A stretch of DNA of 64,000 nt from an uncultured Myxococcales bacterium (GTDB taxonomy: Bacteria > Myxococcota_A > Polyangia > Polyangiales > Polyangiaceae). The notes below the pieces were generated by a model. It was given only the letters and a program-made list of their open reading frames with translations, had not been told where the DNA came from and did no database searches. Made by a program: the position numbers and the translations under genes. Where the stretch lies: assembly GCA_937872925.1 (NCBI GenBank), contig CALMUT010000028.1, forward strand, positions 1-64,000, written 5' to 3'. Below, one piece after another: positions 57,814-64,000 of the stretch. Each line of letters opens with the position of its first letter. Position 1 is the stretch's first letter.

Positions 57814-57901
57814 GGCTCAGTGCGCGACCTCCGCCGCGAATTCCGGCCGGTGGCGGCGGCGACAGTTGACCAGGACACCACCCGATTTGAAAGCTTTGCC
57901 A

Positions 57902-57956
57902 CTGGTCACTGAACCCCCACTCGCGATGGCCGTTCGCTGGTCACTGGACCCCCACT
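57902..57956 (+). repeat. Left pair of CTGGTCACTGRACCCCCACT repeats
   Basis: Two copies at 57902-57921 and 57937-57956 differ at one base and lie 35 bp apart. Both point right, toward the M23 peptidase gene. Two related copies in the opposite direction lie at 60428-60466, on the far side of the EEP gene. Confidence 0.75.
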
Positions 57957-58044
57957 GGATGTGTTTTGACCTGCACTTTCGGGCAAACTCGCAAGCAACT
58001 GCCATGGCGCTAGCGTGGCGCGCGACTTGCACACACCGTCGGGC

Positions 58045-59220
58045 ATGGGAAGCAGTAGCAATCTTGCGTGGGCGGCGATCACACTCGTGTGCGCCAGTGC
58101 CTGCGCCTCGGATGCGGACGGTCCTCTGGGCGGCGCGGGATACGGCGGGCAAGGCGGCGACATCTCCGGCGCAGGAACGGACGCCGGGTGGGTCGGCCAC
58201 GCCGGCGCTAGCGGGTTCCCCGGCGGTGGCGGTGCTGGCGGCAGCGCCGGTGGGGCCGGCTTGGGCGGCGGAGCAAGCGCCGCTGGTGCTGCAGGCGCTG
58301 ACGCCGCAGTGCCCAAGTGCGGTTGCTTCTTTGGCGACGGACCGTACTGCTCTGGTCGCGCGAAGGCGGAGGCTGACAAGGCCGGTTGCGATTTGCCGAA
58401 AAGCGTCGGCACAGGCGCAAAACTCCTGAAGTGCTCAAACGACAAGTGGTCCGTGCTTGAGGACTGTCCCGGAAAGTGTTTGTACAACGCTGGTTCGAAG
58501 AAGCTGAACGATGAGTGTGAGCTTCCCGTGTGCAAGTGCTTCGTCGAAGTTGCCTGGTGCGGTTCCGGTGTTGCGAAGGAAGCAGAAAAGCGCGGCTGCC
58601 GCGTTCCGCTCCTGCCAGCGCAAAACGGCAGCATTTTATACTGCCCGGGCGGAAAATGGACGGTCAAAACTAAGTGCCCGCTGGGCTGCGTAGAAGCACC
58701 CAGCGGGACGCCGGACTTCTGCAAGACGAAGAACGACTACAAGCTGCCCTACGACTGCGGCAGCACGCGCACGTGTTCGAACGGCAACAATACCGGCTCG
58801 CACACGGGCAAGGACCATTATGCCTACGACTTTCCCATGCCGGTTGGCACCAATGTTCGCGCGATGCGCGGCGGGAAAGTGCTGCGGGTGCGCTACGTGT
58901 CGAAGCCAGGCAGCCCTTGCTACAACAGCGGCAGCTCCAGTTGCGCGAACTTCGCAAATACCGTGGAGGTGCTGCATTCAGATGGCAGCGTGGGCCTGTA
59001 CATGCACCTTTCGAAGCCCACGGTCAGCGCGGGCCAGAGCGTGGGGCAAGGCGCGATCTTGGGTAAGAGCGGCAACAGCGGCTGGTCCACGGGCCCCCAC
59101 ACTCACGTTCAGGTCCAGAAGAATTGCGGGATTTGGTGGTGCCAAAGCGTCCCGTTCAAGTTCACCGAGGACTCGACCATCGGCGCTGGTACCAGCGTGA
59201 AGTCGCAGAACTGTCCGTGA
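58045..59220 (+). CDS. Gly-linker M23-family metallopeptidase lipoprotein
   Basis: ATG 58045 starts a signal peptide with cleavage region ASAC; an in-frame GTG lies ten codons earlier. About 65 residues of Gly/Ala linker follow. Then come two Cys-rich modules of about 65 residues each, beginning 'CGCFFGDGPYCSGRAKAEAD' and 'CKCFVEVAWCGSGVAKEAEK', and probably duplicated. The C-terminal M23 (LytM) domain has 'HYAYDFPMPVGTNVRAMRGG' (His...Asp zinc motif), 'VEVLHSDGSVGLYMHL' and 'GPHTHVQV' (HxH). M23 enzymes cut peptidoglycan cross-bridges; the ligands are complete, so it should be active. The Cys-rich modules may bind wall material. Confidence 0.88.
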   Translation: MGSSSNLAWAAITLVCASACASDADGPLGGAGYGGQGGDISGAGTDAGWVGHAGASGFPGGGGAGGSAGGAGLGGGASAAGAAGADAAVPKCGCFFGDGPYCSGRAKAEADKAGCDLPKSVGTGAKLLKCSNDKWSVLEDCPGKCLYNAGSKKLNDECELPVCKCFVEVAWCGSGVAKEAEKRGCRVPLLPAQNGSILYCPGGKWTVKTKCPLGCVEAPSGTPDFCKTKNDYKLPYDCGSTRTCSNGNNTGSHTGKDHYAYDFPMPVGTNVRAMRGGKVLRVRYVSKPGSPCYNSGSSSCANFANTVEVLHSDGSVGLYMHLSKPTVSAGQSVGQGAILGKSGNSGWSTGPHTHVQVQKNCGIWWCQSVPFKFTEDSTIGAGTSVKSQNCP

Positions 59221-59246
59221 TTTCATGAAGGAGAAAGCAGGCAACG

Positions 59247-60374
59247 ATGCCAAGTGTGCTACCGAAAAAAAGCCAAGGGTCTGATTGCAGTTGGCGGCTG
59301 CTGGTTCTATTCGGGGTTGCCACAGTTTGTGCGGCCTGCGGAGCAGACAGTTCCCCGAACGCCTACGCGGACAATGCCGGTGGCGGATCCGGGTTCGCCG
59401 GTGGCGCAGCAGGCTGGGCCGGAAGTGCTGGAGCAGCCGGCAGCGCGGGTGCGGGTGGCTATGCCGGTGAAGGCGGGGTTGCGGGTCAAGCCGGGGCGCC
59501 GCCAGGTGGCAGCGGTGGTGGCGACGCCGGCGCTGGCGGCACGGCCAACCCACCGATCCCCGGTCCAAAGGTCAAGTTCATGACCTTCAACATTCGTCTT
59601 GGAACGGCCAACGACGGCCCCGACTCCTGGCCCAAACGCAAATCACTCGTCTTCGACGTCTTCAAGAACCAGGACGCCGACTTCGTTGGCCTTCAAGAGG
59701 CGCGTCTGTTTCAGCTTCAAGAGATCGACAAAGCCATTGCCGGGTACAAGCGCGTCGGCATTGGCCGGGATGGCGGAAAAGGTGGGGAGTTCTGCGCGAT
59801 CTATTATCGGTCCGCGCGCTTTGCAGTGAAGAATTCCGACACGTTTTGGCTCTCAGGCACTCCGAACAAGCCCGCTTCGACCAGCTTTGGCAATCAGCTG
59901 CCGCGCATCGTGACCTGGGGCCGTTTCGTCGAGAAGAGTAGTGGCTACGGCTTGTACGTCTACAACACGCATTTCGATCACATCTCTCAGAACTCGCGTG
60001 AGAAAAGCGCGGCGCTGTTGATGGATGTAGTCGCCAAGAGAGCTCCAAAGGACCGATTCATCGTGATGGGAGACTTGAACGCGGGCGAAGGCAATCTTGT
60101 GATCAAGTTCCTCAAGGGCAACGCCAAGATCGGCGGAAAAAACAACCCGCTGCCCATGCTGGACACGTTCCGCGCAGTGCATCCCAACGAGACCAAGGTG
60201 GGAACGGCGCACGGATTCAAGGGCGGTACTGGTGGTAACAAGATCGACTACGTCCTGGCGCAAGGCAAGAAACAGAACGTGTTGTCGGCTTCGATCGATC
60301 ACTACAACGTGGGCGGTCGCTACCCTTCTGATCACTTCCCCGTTGTGGGAAAGCTCGCGCTGCCAGACCAGTGA
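59247..60374 (+). CDS. Gly-linker endonuclease/exonuclease/phosphatase-fold lipoprotein
   Basis: AAGGAG precedes the ATG at 59247. A signal peptide ending in CAAC and a Gly/Ala linker (about residues 38-105) lead to an EEP domain. All family residues are visible: Asn in 'MTFNIRLG', Glu in 'VGLQEARL', His in 'YNTHFDH', Asp/Asn in 'VMGDLNAG', Asp in 'KIDYVLAQ' and the terminal Asp-His in 'PSDHFPVVG'. EEP enzymes cleave phosphodiesters in DNA, phospholipids or phosphoinositides with Mg2+. Lipoprotein export suggests an extracellular nuclease or phosphodiesterase. It follows the M23 gene by 26 bp, so the two are probably one operon. Confidence 0.9.
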   Translation: MPSVLPKKSQGSDCSWRLLVLFGVATVCAACGADSSPNAYADNAGGGSGFAGGAAGWAGSAGAAGSAGAGGYAGEGGVAGQAGAPPGGSGGGDAGAGGTANPPIPGPKVKFMTFNIRLGTANDGPDSWPKRKSLVFDVFKNQDADFVGLQEARLFQLQEIDKAIAGYKRVGIGRDGGKGGEFCAIYYRSARFAVKNSDTFWLSGTPNKPASTSFGNQLPRIVTWGRFVEKSSGYGLYVYNTHFDHISQNSREKSAALLMDVVAKRAPKDRFIVMGDLNAGEGNLVIKFLKGNAKIGGKNNPLPMLDTFRAVHPNETKVGTAHGFKGGTGGNKIDYVLAQGKKQNVLSASIDHYNVGGRYPSDHFPVVGKLALPDQ

Positions 60375-60427
60375 GGCATGCGCCCAGGCCCCAAAACCGG
60401 AGCGAAGCGAGACCGTGGTCGTCTGCG

Positions 60428-60466
60428 GTGGGGGTCCGCTGACCAGCCCGGGGGTCGAGTGACCAG
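60428..60466 (-). repeat. Right pair of CTGGTCAC-type repeats, inverted
   Basis: On the minus strand CTGGTCACTCGACCCCC (60450-60466) and CTGGTCAGCGGACCCCCAC (60428-60446) match the left pair at 57902-57956. Both point left, into the segment that holds the M23 and EEP genes. Confidence 0.7.
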
Positions 60467-60558
60467 GCGACCCGCATCGAACATCGCCGGATCCCGCGAA
60501 GAAGTTGGGATGCGGAGGCGCAAACCGCGTTGGTCCTGAGTTTGCAAAGACAGCGACC

Positions 60559-62703
60559 ATGTCTCGTCGCTCGAAGAGGAATTGGATCGGGTTCGCGCTG
60601 TTCTTTTGGATCCTGACGGCCTGCGCGGCTCCTCCCGCACCGTACCCCGAAAGGCGTGCTGAACTTCGAGGACAATCCGAGCTCATCGCCTTCTTTCGAG
60701 ATGCAGAGCGCGAGACGGGGGTGCCGGCGGAGCTACTGGCCACGGTTGCCTGGGTCCAAAGCGGCATGAGCATGAACCTGCACCCTCGGCACGCGCACCC
60801 CGGTGAGGCAGAGCACCAACCCGCGGCTGCCGGTTTGATGGGCATTGGCAGCGCTGAGCTCACGCGGGTGGAAGATGCAGCGTCCCTATTGACGGTTCCG
60901 CAGGGCGAAGTGCGCTTGGATCCACGCACGAACGTGCGCGCGGGCGCCGCGCTCTTGTCGGATGAAGCGCGCAAGCTGGGTATCGCGCCGCAGCAAGCGT
61001 CCGAGTGGAGTCCTGCACTCGCGGCATACGGTGGCGATGCATTGGTGGAAGCGACGTTGCGCCTGCTGGCCACGGGCTTTTCGACGGTGGACGACGTGGG
61101 TCGCAGCATCGAAGTCGTTGGTAGCGGGGTGGAAAGCGACACTCTCGACACTGTCGTGCAAGGGCTTGGGTACCCAGGCGCCAAGTGGAGCGCTGCGCAT
61201 TCCAGCAACTATTCACCTGCTTCCAGAGGCGCGAGCCAGATCGACTTCATCGTGATTCATACGACACAGGGCTCCTACGCGGGCACCATCTCCTGGTTCA
61301 AGAATCCGAGCGCCAATGTTTCGTCACATTACGTCGTGCGCTCTAGCGATGGGGAAGTCACTCAGATGGTGGACGACAGCGACATCGCTTGGCACGACGC
61401 TTGTTTTAATACGAATACCATTGGCATCGAGCACGAAGGCTACGTCGATGCCCCAAAGAAGTGGTACACCCAGAACCTGTATCAGGGCTCTGCGAAGCTG
61501 AGCGCCTGGCTCTGCGACAAGTACGGGATCCCCCGGGACCGCAAACACATCTTGGGCCACGGAGAAGCGCCGGACTGCTCTACGCACACGGATCCCGGTT
61601 CGGGCTGGAACTGGTCCCTGTACATGGATCTGGTCAAGCACGGCGGCATGCCGGACAAAGATGGCGACGGTGTGCCGGACAAGAACGACAACTGCGTCAA
61701 TGTGAAGAACGCGGGCCAGAACGACACCGACAAAGACGGCAAAGGCGACGCCTGTGACGGGGACGATGACGGCGATGGCGTGAACGACCCAAAAGACAAC
61801 TGCCCAAAGCACAAGAACGCGGGCCAGAACGACACGGACAAAGACGGCAAAGGCGACGCCTGCGACGGCGATGACGATGGCGACGGCGTTAAAGACGAAA
61901 AGGACAACTGCCCCAAGGTGGCCAACAAAGGGCAGTCGGACACGGACAAAGACGGCAAAGGCGACGCCTGTGACGGCGACGACGACGGCGACGGCGTTAA
62001 AGACGAAAAGGACAACTGCCCGAAACAGAAGAACGCCGCGCAAACCGACACGGACAAGGACGGTCGCGGTGACGCCTGCGCCGACGACAACGACGGCGAC
62101 GGCGTGCTCGATGCCGACGACGTCTGTCCAAAAGTGTCCGACCCCGAGCAAGAAGACCTAGACCAAGACGGCAAGGGCGACGCGTGCGACGCGGACGACG
62201 ACGGCGACGGCGTGCTCGATGTCGACGACAACTGTCCGGGGCTGGAAAACGCAGACCAGCTAGATGCGAATCAGAACGGCGTTGGCGACGTTTGCGACAA
62301 CGACATGGACGCGGACGGCGTCCAGGACGCGGACGACGTGTGTCCAGAAGTTGCGGACCCCGATCAAACGGATACGGACGACGACGGCACAGGCGACGCG
62401 TGTGACGAGGACGACGATGGCGACGGCGTGAACGATGTCGAAGACGCTTGCCCCACGGTTGCCGCCGGCAGCAGCGAAGTCGAAGGAACGGGATTGGGCT
62501 GTGACGCCTGGGGCGGCGCCACGGGCGGGGAAACGCCAGCCCCAAGCGCTTCAGGCGCCAGCGAAGAGGGCGGCTGCAGCGCCAGCGTCGCTTCGCGCGC
62601 GCCCCGTTCGAAGGGTGTGTTGTTGCTCTGCTTGATAGGCGTCGCATTCTCACGGCGTAGGCGCCAGCCCCGCGCCCAGCGCGCCTCCAAGGCGACCCCA
62701 TGA
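60559..62703 (+). CDS. N-acetylmuramoyl-L-alanine amidase with TSP3 repeats and MYXO-CTERM-like tail
   Basis: ATG 60559 starts a signal peptide with lipobox LTAC. Residues 30-175 resemble a lysozyme-like/transglycosylase fold ('ETGVPAELLATVAWVQSGMS', 'AAGLMGIGSAELT') but the catalytic Glu is unclear. An Amidase_2/PGRP domain follows: 'IDFIVIHTTQGS' (first zinc His), 'TIGIEHEGY', and 'ILGHGEAPDCSTHTDPG' (later zinc ligands). Then come seven thrombospondin type-3-like calcium repeats ('DTDKDGKGDACDGDDDGDGV'), and a tail 'EEGGCSAS', hydrophobic helix, 'RRRR' (MYXO-CTERM-like). It should cut the glycan-peptide bond of peptidoglycan and be held on a calcium-stiffened stalk. A lipobox plus a MYXO-CTERM tail on one protein is unusual. 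Confidence 0.9.
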   Translation: MSRRSKRNWIGFALFFWILTACAAPPAPYPERRAELRGQSELIAFFRDAERETGVPAELLATVAWVQSGMSMNLHPRHAHPGEAEHQPAAAGLMGIGSAELTRVEDAASLLTVPQGEVRLDPRTNVRAGAALLSDEARKLGIAPQQASEWSPALAAYGGDALVEATLRLLATGFSTVDDVGRSIEVVGSGVESDTLDTVVQGLGYPGAKWSAAHSSNYSPASRGASQIDFIVIHTTQGSYAGTISWFKNPSANVSSHYVVRSSDGEVTQMVDDSDIAWHDACFNTNTIGIEHEGYVDAPKKWYTQNLYQGSAKLSAWLCDKYGIPRDRKHILGHGEAPDCSTHTDPGSGWNWSLYMDLVKHGGMPDKDGDGVPDKNDNCVNVKNAGQNDTDKDGKGDACDGDDDGDGVNDPKDNCPKHKNAGQNDTDKDGKGDACDGDDDGDGVKDEKDNCPKVANKGQSDTDKDGKGDACDGDDDGDGVKDEKDNCPKQKNAAQTDTDKDGRGDACADDNDGDGVLDADDVCPKVSDPEQEDLDQDGKGDACDADDDGDGVLDVDDNCPGLENADQLDANQNGVGDVCDNDMDADGVQDADDVCPEVADPDQTDTDDDGTGDACDEDDDGDGVNDVEDACPTVAAGSSEVEGTGLGCDAWGGATGGETPAPSASGASEEGGCSASVASRAPRSKGVLLLCLIGVAFSRRRRQPRAQRASKATP
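61657..62460 (+). repeat. 108-bp tandem repeats encoding TSP3 units
   Basis: The word GACACSGACAARGACGG begins at 61723, 61831, 61939 and 62047, each exactly 108 bp apart, with more diverged copies to about 62460. The first four units are nearly identical in DNA, which favours copy-number change by recombination without loss of frame. Confidence 0.85.
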
Positions 62704-63914
62704 AAGCTAGGAGACTCTGCAGTTTGGCCTTGGCGAGTCTTGCGCTCGCCTGCGGCGGCGGTTCCGACGAGCTGAACGATGTGCCAGCCGTCGACGCCGG
62801 CGCGGATGGCCAAGGCTGGGAGAGCGACGCCAACCTGCAAGACGGCGCCGTGCAGGATGCTTCGCAGTTCGAAGCGAGCGACCAAGATGGAAGCATAGAC
62901 GACGCGACTGCGGGGGACGCGCCCCTCTCGCCCGACGCAGGCGGGGGAGCCAACTGCCCCAAAAGCGTCGCCAAGCCAAAAGCATTTACGGGCGTGAACG
63001 CTTCGCCAGACTTTCTTCAAGTCTACGTGAACAACGTTGAGAATCTCGAGACGCCGGCGGATCAATGCAAAGGCGACTGGAAGGACCTGTACTACTACAT
63101 GAAACTTCAGCCGAGTCCGGACCTGTTCCTTGTGCAGCAGATCTCGGGCAAGGCGCAGTTGGATCTTCTTGTGAAGTACATGACGGACAACCTGCCCGGC
63201 GTGTTTGAAGGCATCATCGCGGAAGCAAGTCCCAAGAAGATGAACTCGCCTTGTGGTCCGGCCAAGGACTACCAAACCAACGCGATCATCTACCGACCCG
63301 CTCGTTTGAAACCGATGGGAAATAAGGCGACTTGGCAGGTCCAGTCCTTCTATTCCGGAAGTTGTAAGACCAACTTCCAATCTCGCACCATCACGGTGAT
63401 GCAGAAGTTTCGGGACACCATCGCCAATAGGGACGTCAGCGTGGCATCCATGCACTGGGCCACGTTTCAGGGCACCGGGGCCGACCCAGCGTGCGCTGAA
63501 CACAACGTCGCGCAGCTCTCCAAGAAGCTCGAGTCGGCCGGGTTCGGTGGGGACCTGATGATTTGGGGCGGGGATGCCAACGAGTCGGATCGAAACAGCA
63601 GCAACGGCTACAAGGACTGGTACCGGGCAGCCAACGGCGATTTGGGTGGCAAACTCGGATTCCGAGATGCGATCTTCGCGCACTGCGAGGCGACTAGCGG
63701 TCCGATCAAAGCCTGTCTCGATGACAACAAGACCGGCAAAGCTCGCATCGACTACCTATTCGCAAAACGAGGCGACGGCTGTCTGCCGATGATCACGCGC
63801 CCGCACACGATTTCCTTTGAAGAGGCGGACCAAGCAGCGCAGAAGTTCGCCGGCGGGGATTCGGCTTACAACTACTCGGACCATCGCGCGATCCGCGCGG
63901 CGGTTCACTACTGA
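62700..63914 (+). CDS. EEP-fold lipoprotein with a substituted active-site residue
   Basis: The ATG at 62700 overlaps the amidase stop (ATGA). A signal peptide ending in ALAC is followed by an Asp/Ala/Gly-rich linker. The EEP core has Asn in 'QVYVNNVENL', His in 'VASMHWATF', Asp/Asn in 'IWGGDANESD', Asp in 'RIDYLFAKR' and Asp-His in 'YSDHRAIRA'. Where family members have the metal-binding Glu ('LQE'), this protein has 'LVQQIS', with Gln147. It also has several extra cysteines. The substitution suggests reduced or altered chemistry. It is a paralogue of the 59247 gene in fold, and is translationally coupled to a peptidoglycan amidase. Confidence 0.82.
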   Translation: MKARRLCSLALASLALACGGGSDELNDVPAVDAGADGQGWESDANLQDGAVQDASQFEASDQDGSIDDATAGDAPLSPDAGGGANCPKSVAKPKAFTGVNASPDFLQVYVNNVENLETPADQCKGDWKDLYYYMKLQPSPDLFLVQQISGKAQLDLLVKYMTDNLPGVFEGIIAEASPKKMNSPCGPAKDYQTNAIIYRPARLKPMGNKATWQVQSFYSGSCKTNFQSRTITVMQKFRDTIANRDVSVASMHWATFQGTGADPACAEHNVAQLSKKLESAGFGGDLMIWGGDANESDRNSSNGYKDWYRAANGDLGGKLGFRDAIFAHCEATSGPIKACLDDNKTGKARIDYLFAKRGDGCLPMITRPHTISFEEADQAAQKFAGGDSAYNYSDHRAIRAAVHY

Positions 63915-64000
63915 TGCTTTTCTTTCAAGTGCGCTGGAGCTCACAACGCGCCGCGTACTCCCAAAACGCACCCGGGCTGCAAGCGGCTTGGATGCCTGAC

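Noticed and set aside
60559-61200. N-terminal part of the amidase considered as an active lytic transglycosylase
   Set aside because: The fold-like motifs are present but the catalytic Glu and the usual downstream motifs could not be placed.
62364-63683. Minus-strand frame of 439 codons
   Set aside because: It is antisense to the amidase tail and the EEP gene; no domain is recognisable.
1-64000. tRNA, rRNA, riboswitch or phage genes
   Set aside because: None was recognised on either strand by reading; a covariance-model search was not possible.

Overview
The window reads as chromosome of a Myxococcota bacterium, most likely of the Polyangiia. The grounds are the high GC content, the many secreted lipoproteins whose lipobox cysteine is followed by a long Gly/Ser/Ala linker, MYXO-CTERM-like tails (Cys cluster, hydrophobic helix, Arg cluster) on three proteins, a eukaryote-type Ser/Thr kinase, an AgmX/PglI-type domain, a DUF2330 protein and sigma-54-style regulation. 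No rRNA, tRNA, CRISPR array, phage or intact transposase was seen.

Layout. 1-19.2 kb is a surface and secretome region: beta-helix proteins, a TetR regulator, Gly-linker lipoproteins, a seven-bladed SBBP propeller, two paralogous VWA lipoproteins, a NodB-type deacetylase, a somatomedin-B/antistasin-like Cys-rich lipoprotein and an RCC1 propeller. Between the VWA genes lie the wreckage of a second RCC1 gene and of a beta-helix gene. 19.2-23.3 kb holds an HTH/repeat regulator divergent from a Ser/Thr kinase-TPR operon. 23.3-32.0 kb holds a DUF1592-DUF1552 pair, an RlmI-like methyltransferase, an outer-membrane protein behind a near-perfect sigma-54 promoter, and an HzsA-like c-type cytochrome. 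32.0-41.5 kb is an envelope block: AgmX-domain lipoprotein, apolipoprotein N-acyltransferase (Lnt), six-EF-hand lipoprotein, an ECF sigma / membrane protein / CpxP-like operon, and a four-gene MacA-MacB-TolC-type export operon. 43.5-46.9 kb is a histidine kinase, an NtrC-type activator and a stand-alone receiver. 47-57.8 kb mixes secreted and membrane proteins with an unrecognised two-gene unit (TPR protein plus 455-residue protein). 57.9-63.9 kb carries two consecutive pairs, each a peptidoglycan hydrolase followed by an endonuclease/exonuclease/phosphatase-fold protein.

How it may fit together. Lipoprotein output dominates, with Lnt and an export pump in the middle. The ECF operon and the pump operon share an upstream motif (TAGGRAAC-N13-CGTCT), which suggests one envelope-stress regulon. 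The NtrC-type activator is followed by a receiver gene with a -24/-12-like promoter. The first hydrolase/EEP pair is bracketed by inward-facing copies of a 17-20 bp repeat (CTGGTCACTGRACCCCCACT), as if it travelled as, or replaced the core of, a mobile element. The most novel-looking parts are this bracketed module, the TPR plus 455-residue pair, and the shared motif. All identifications are by reading motifs; no database search was run.
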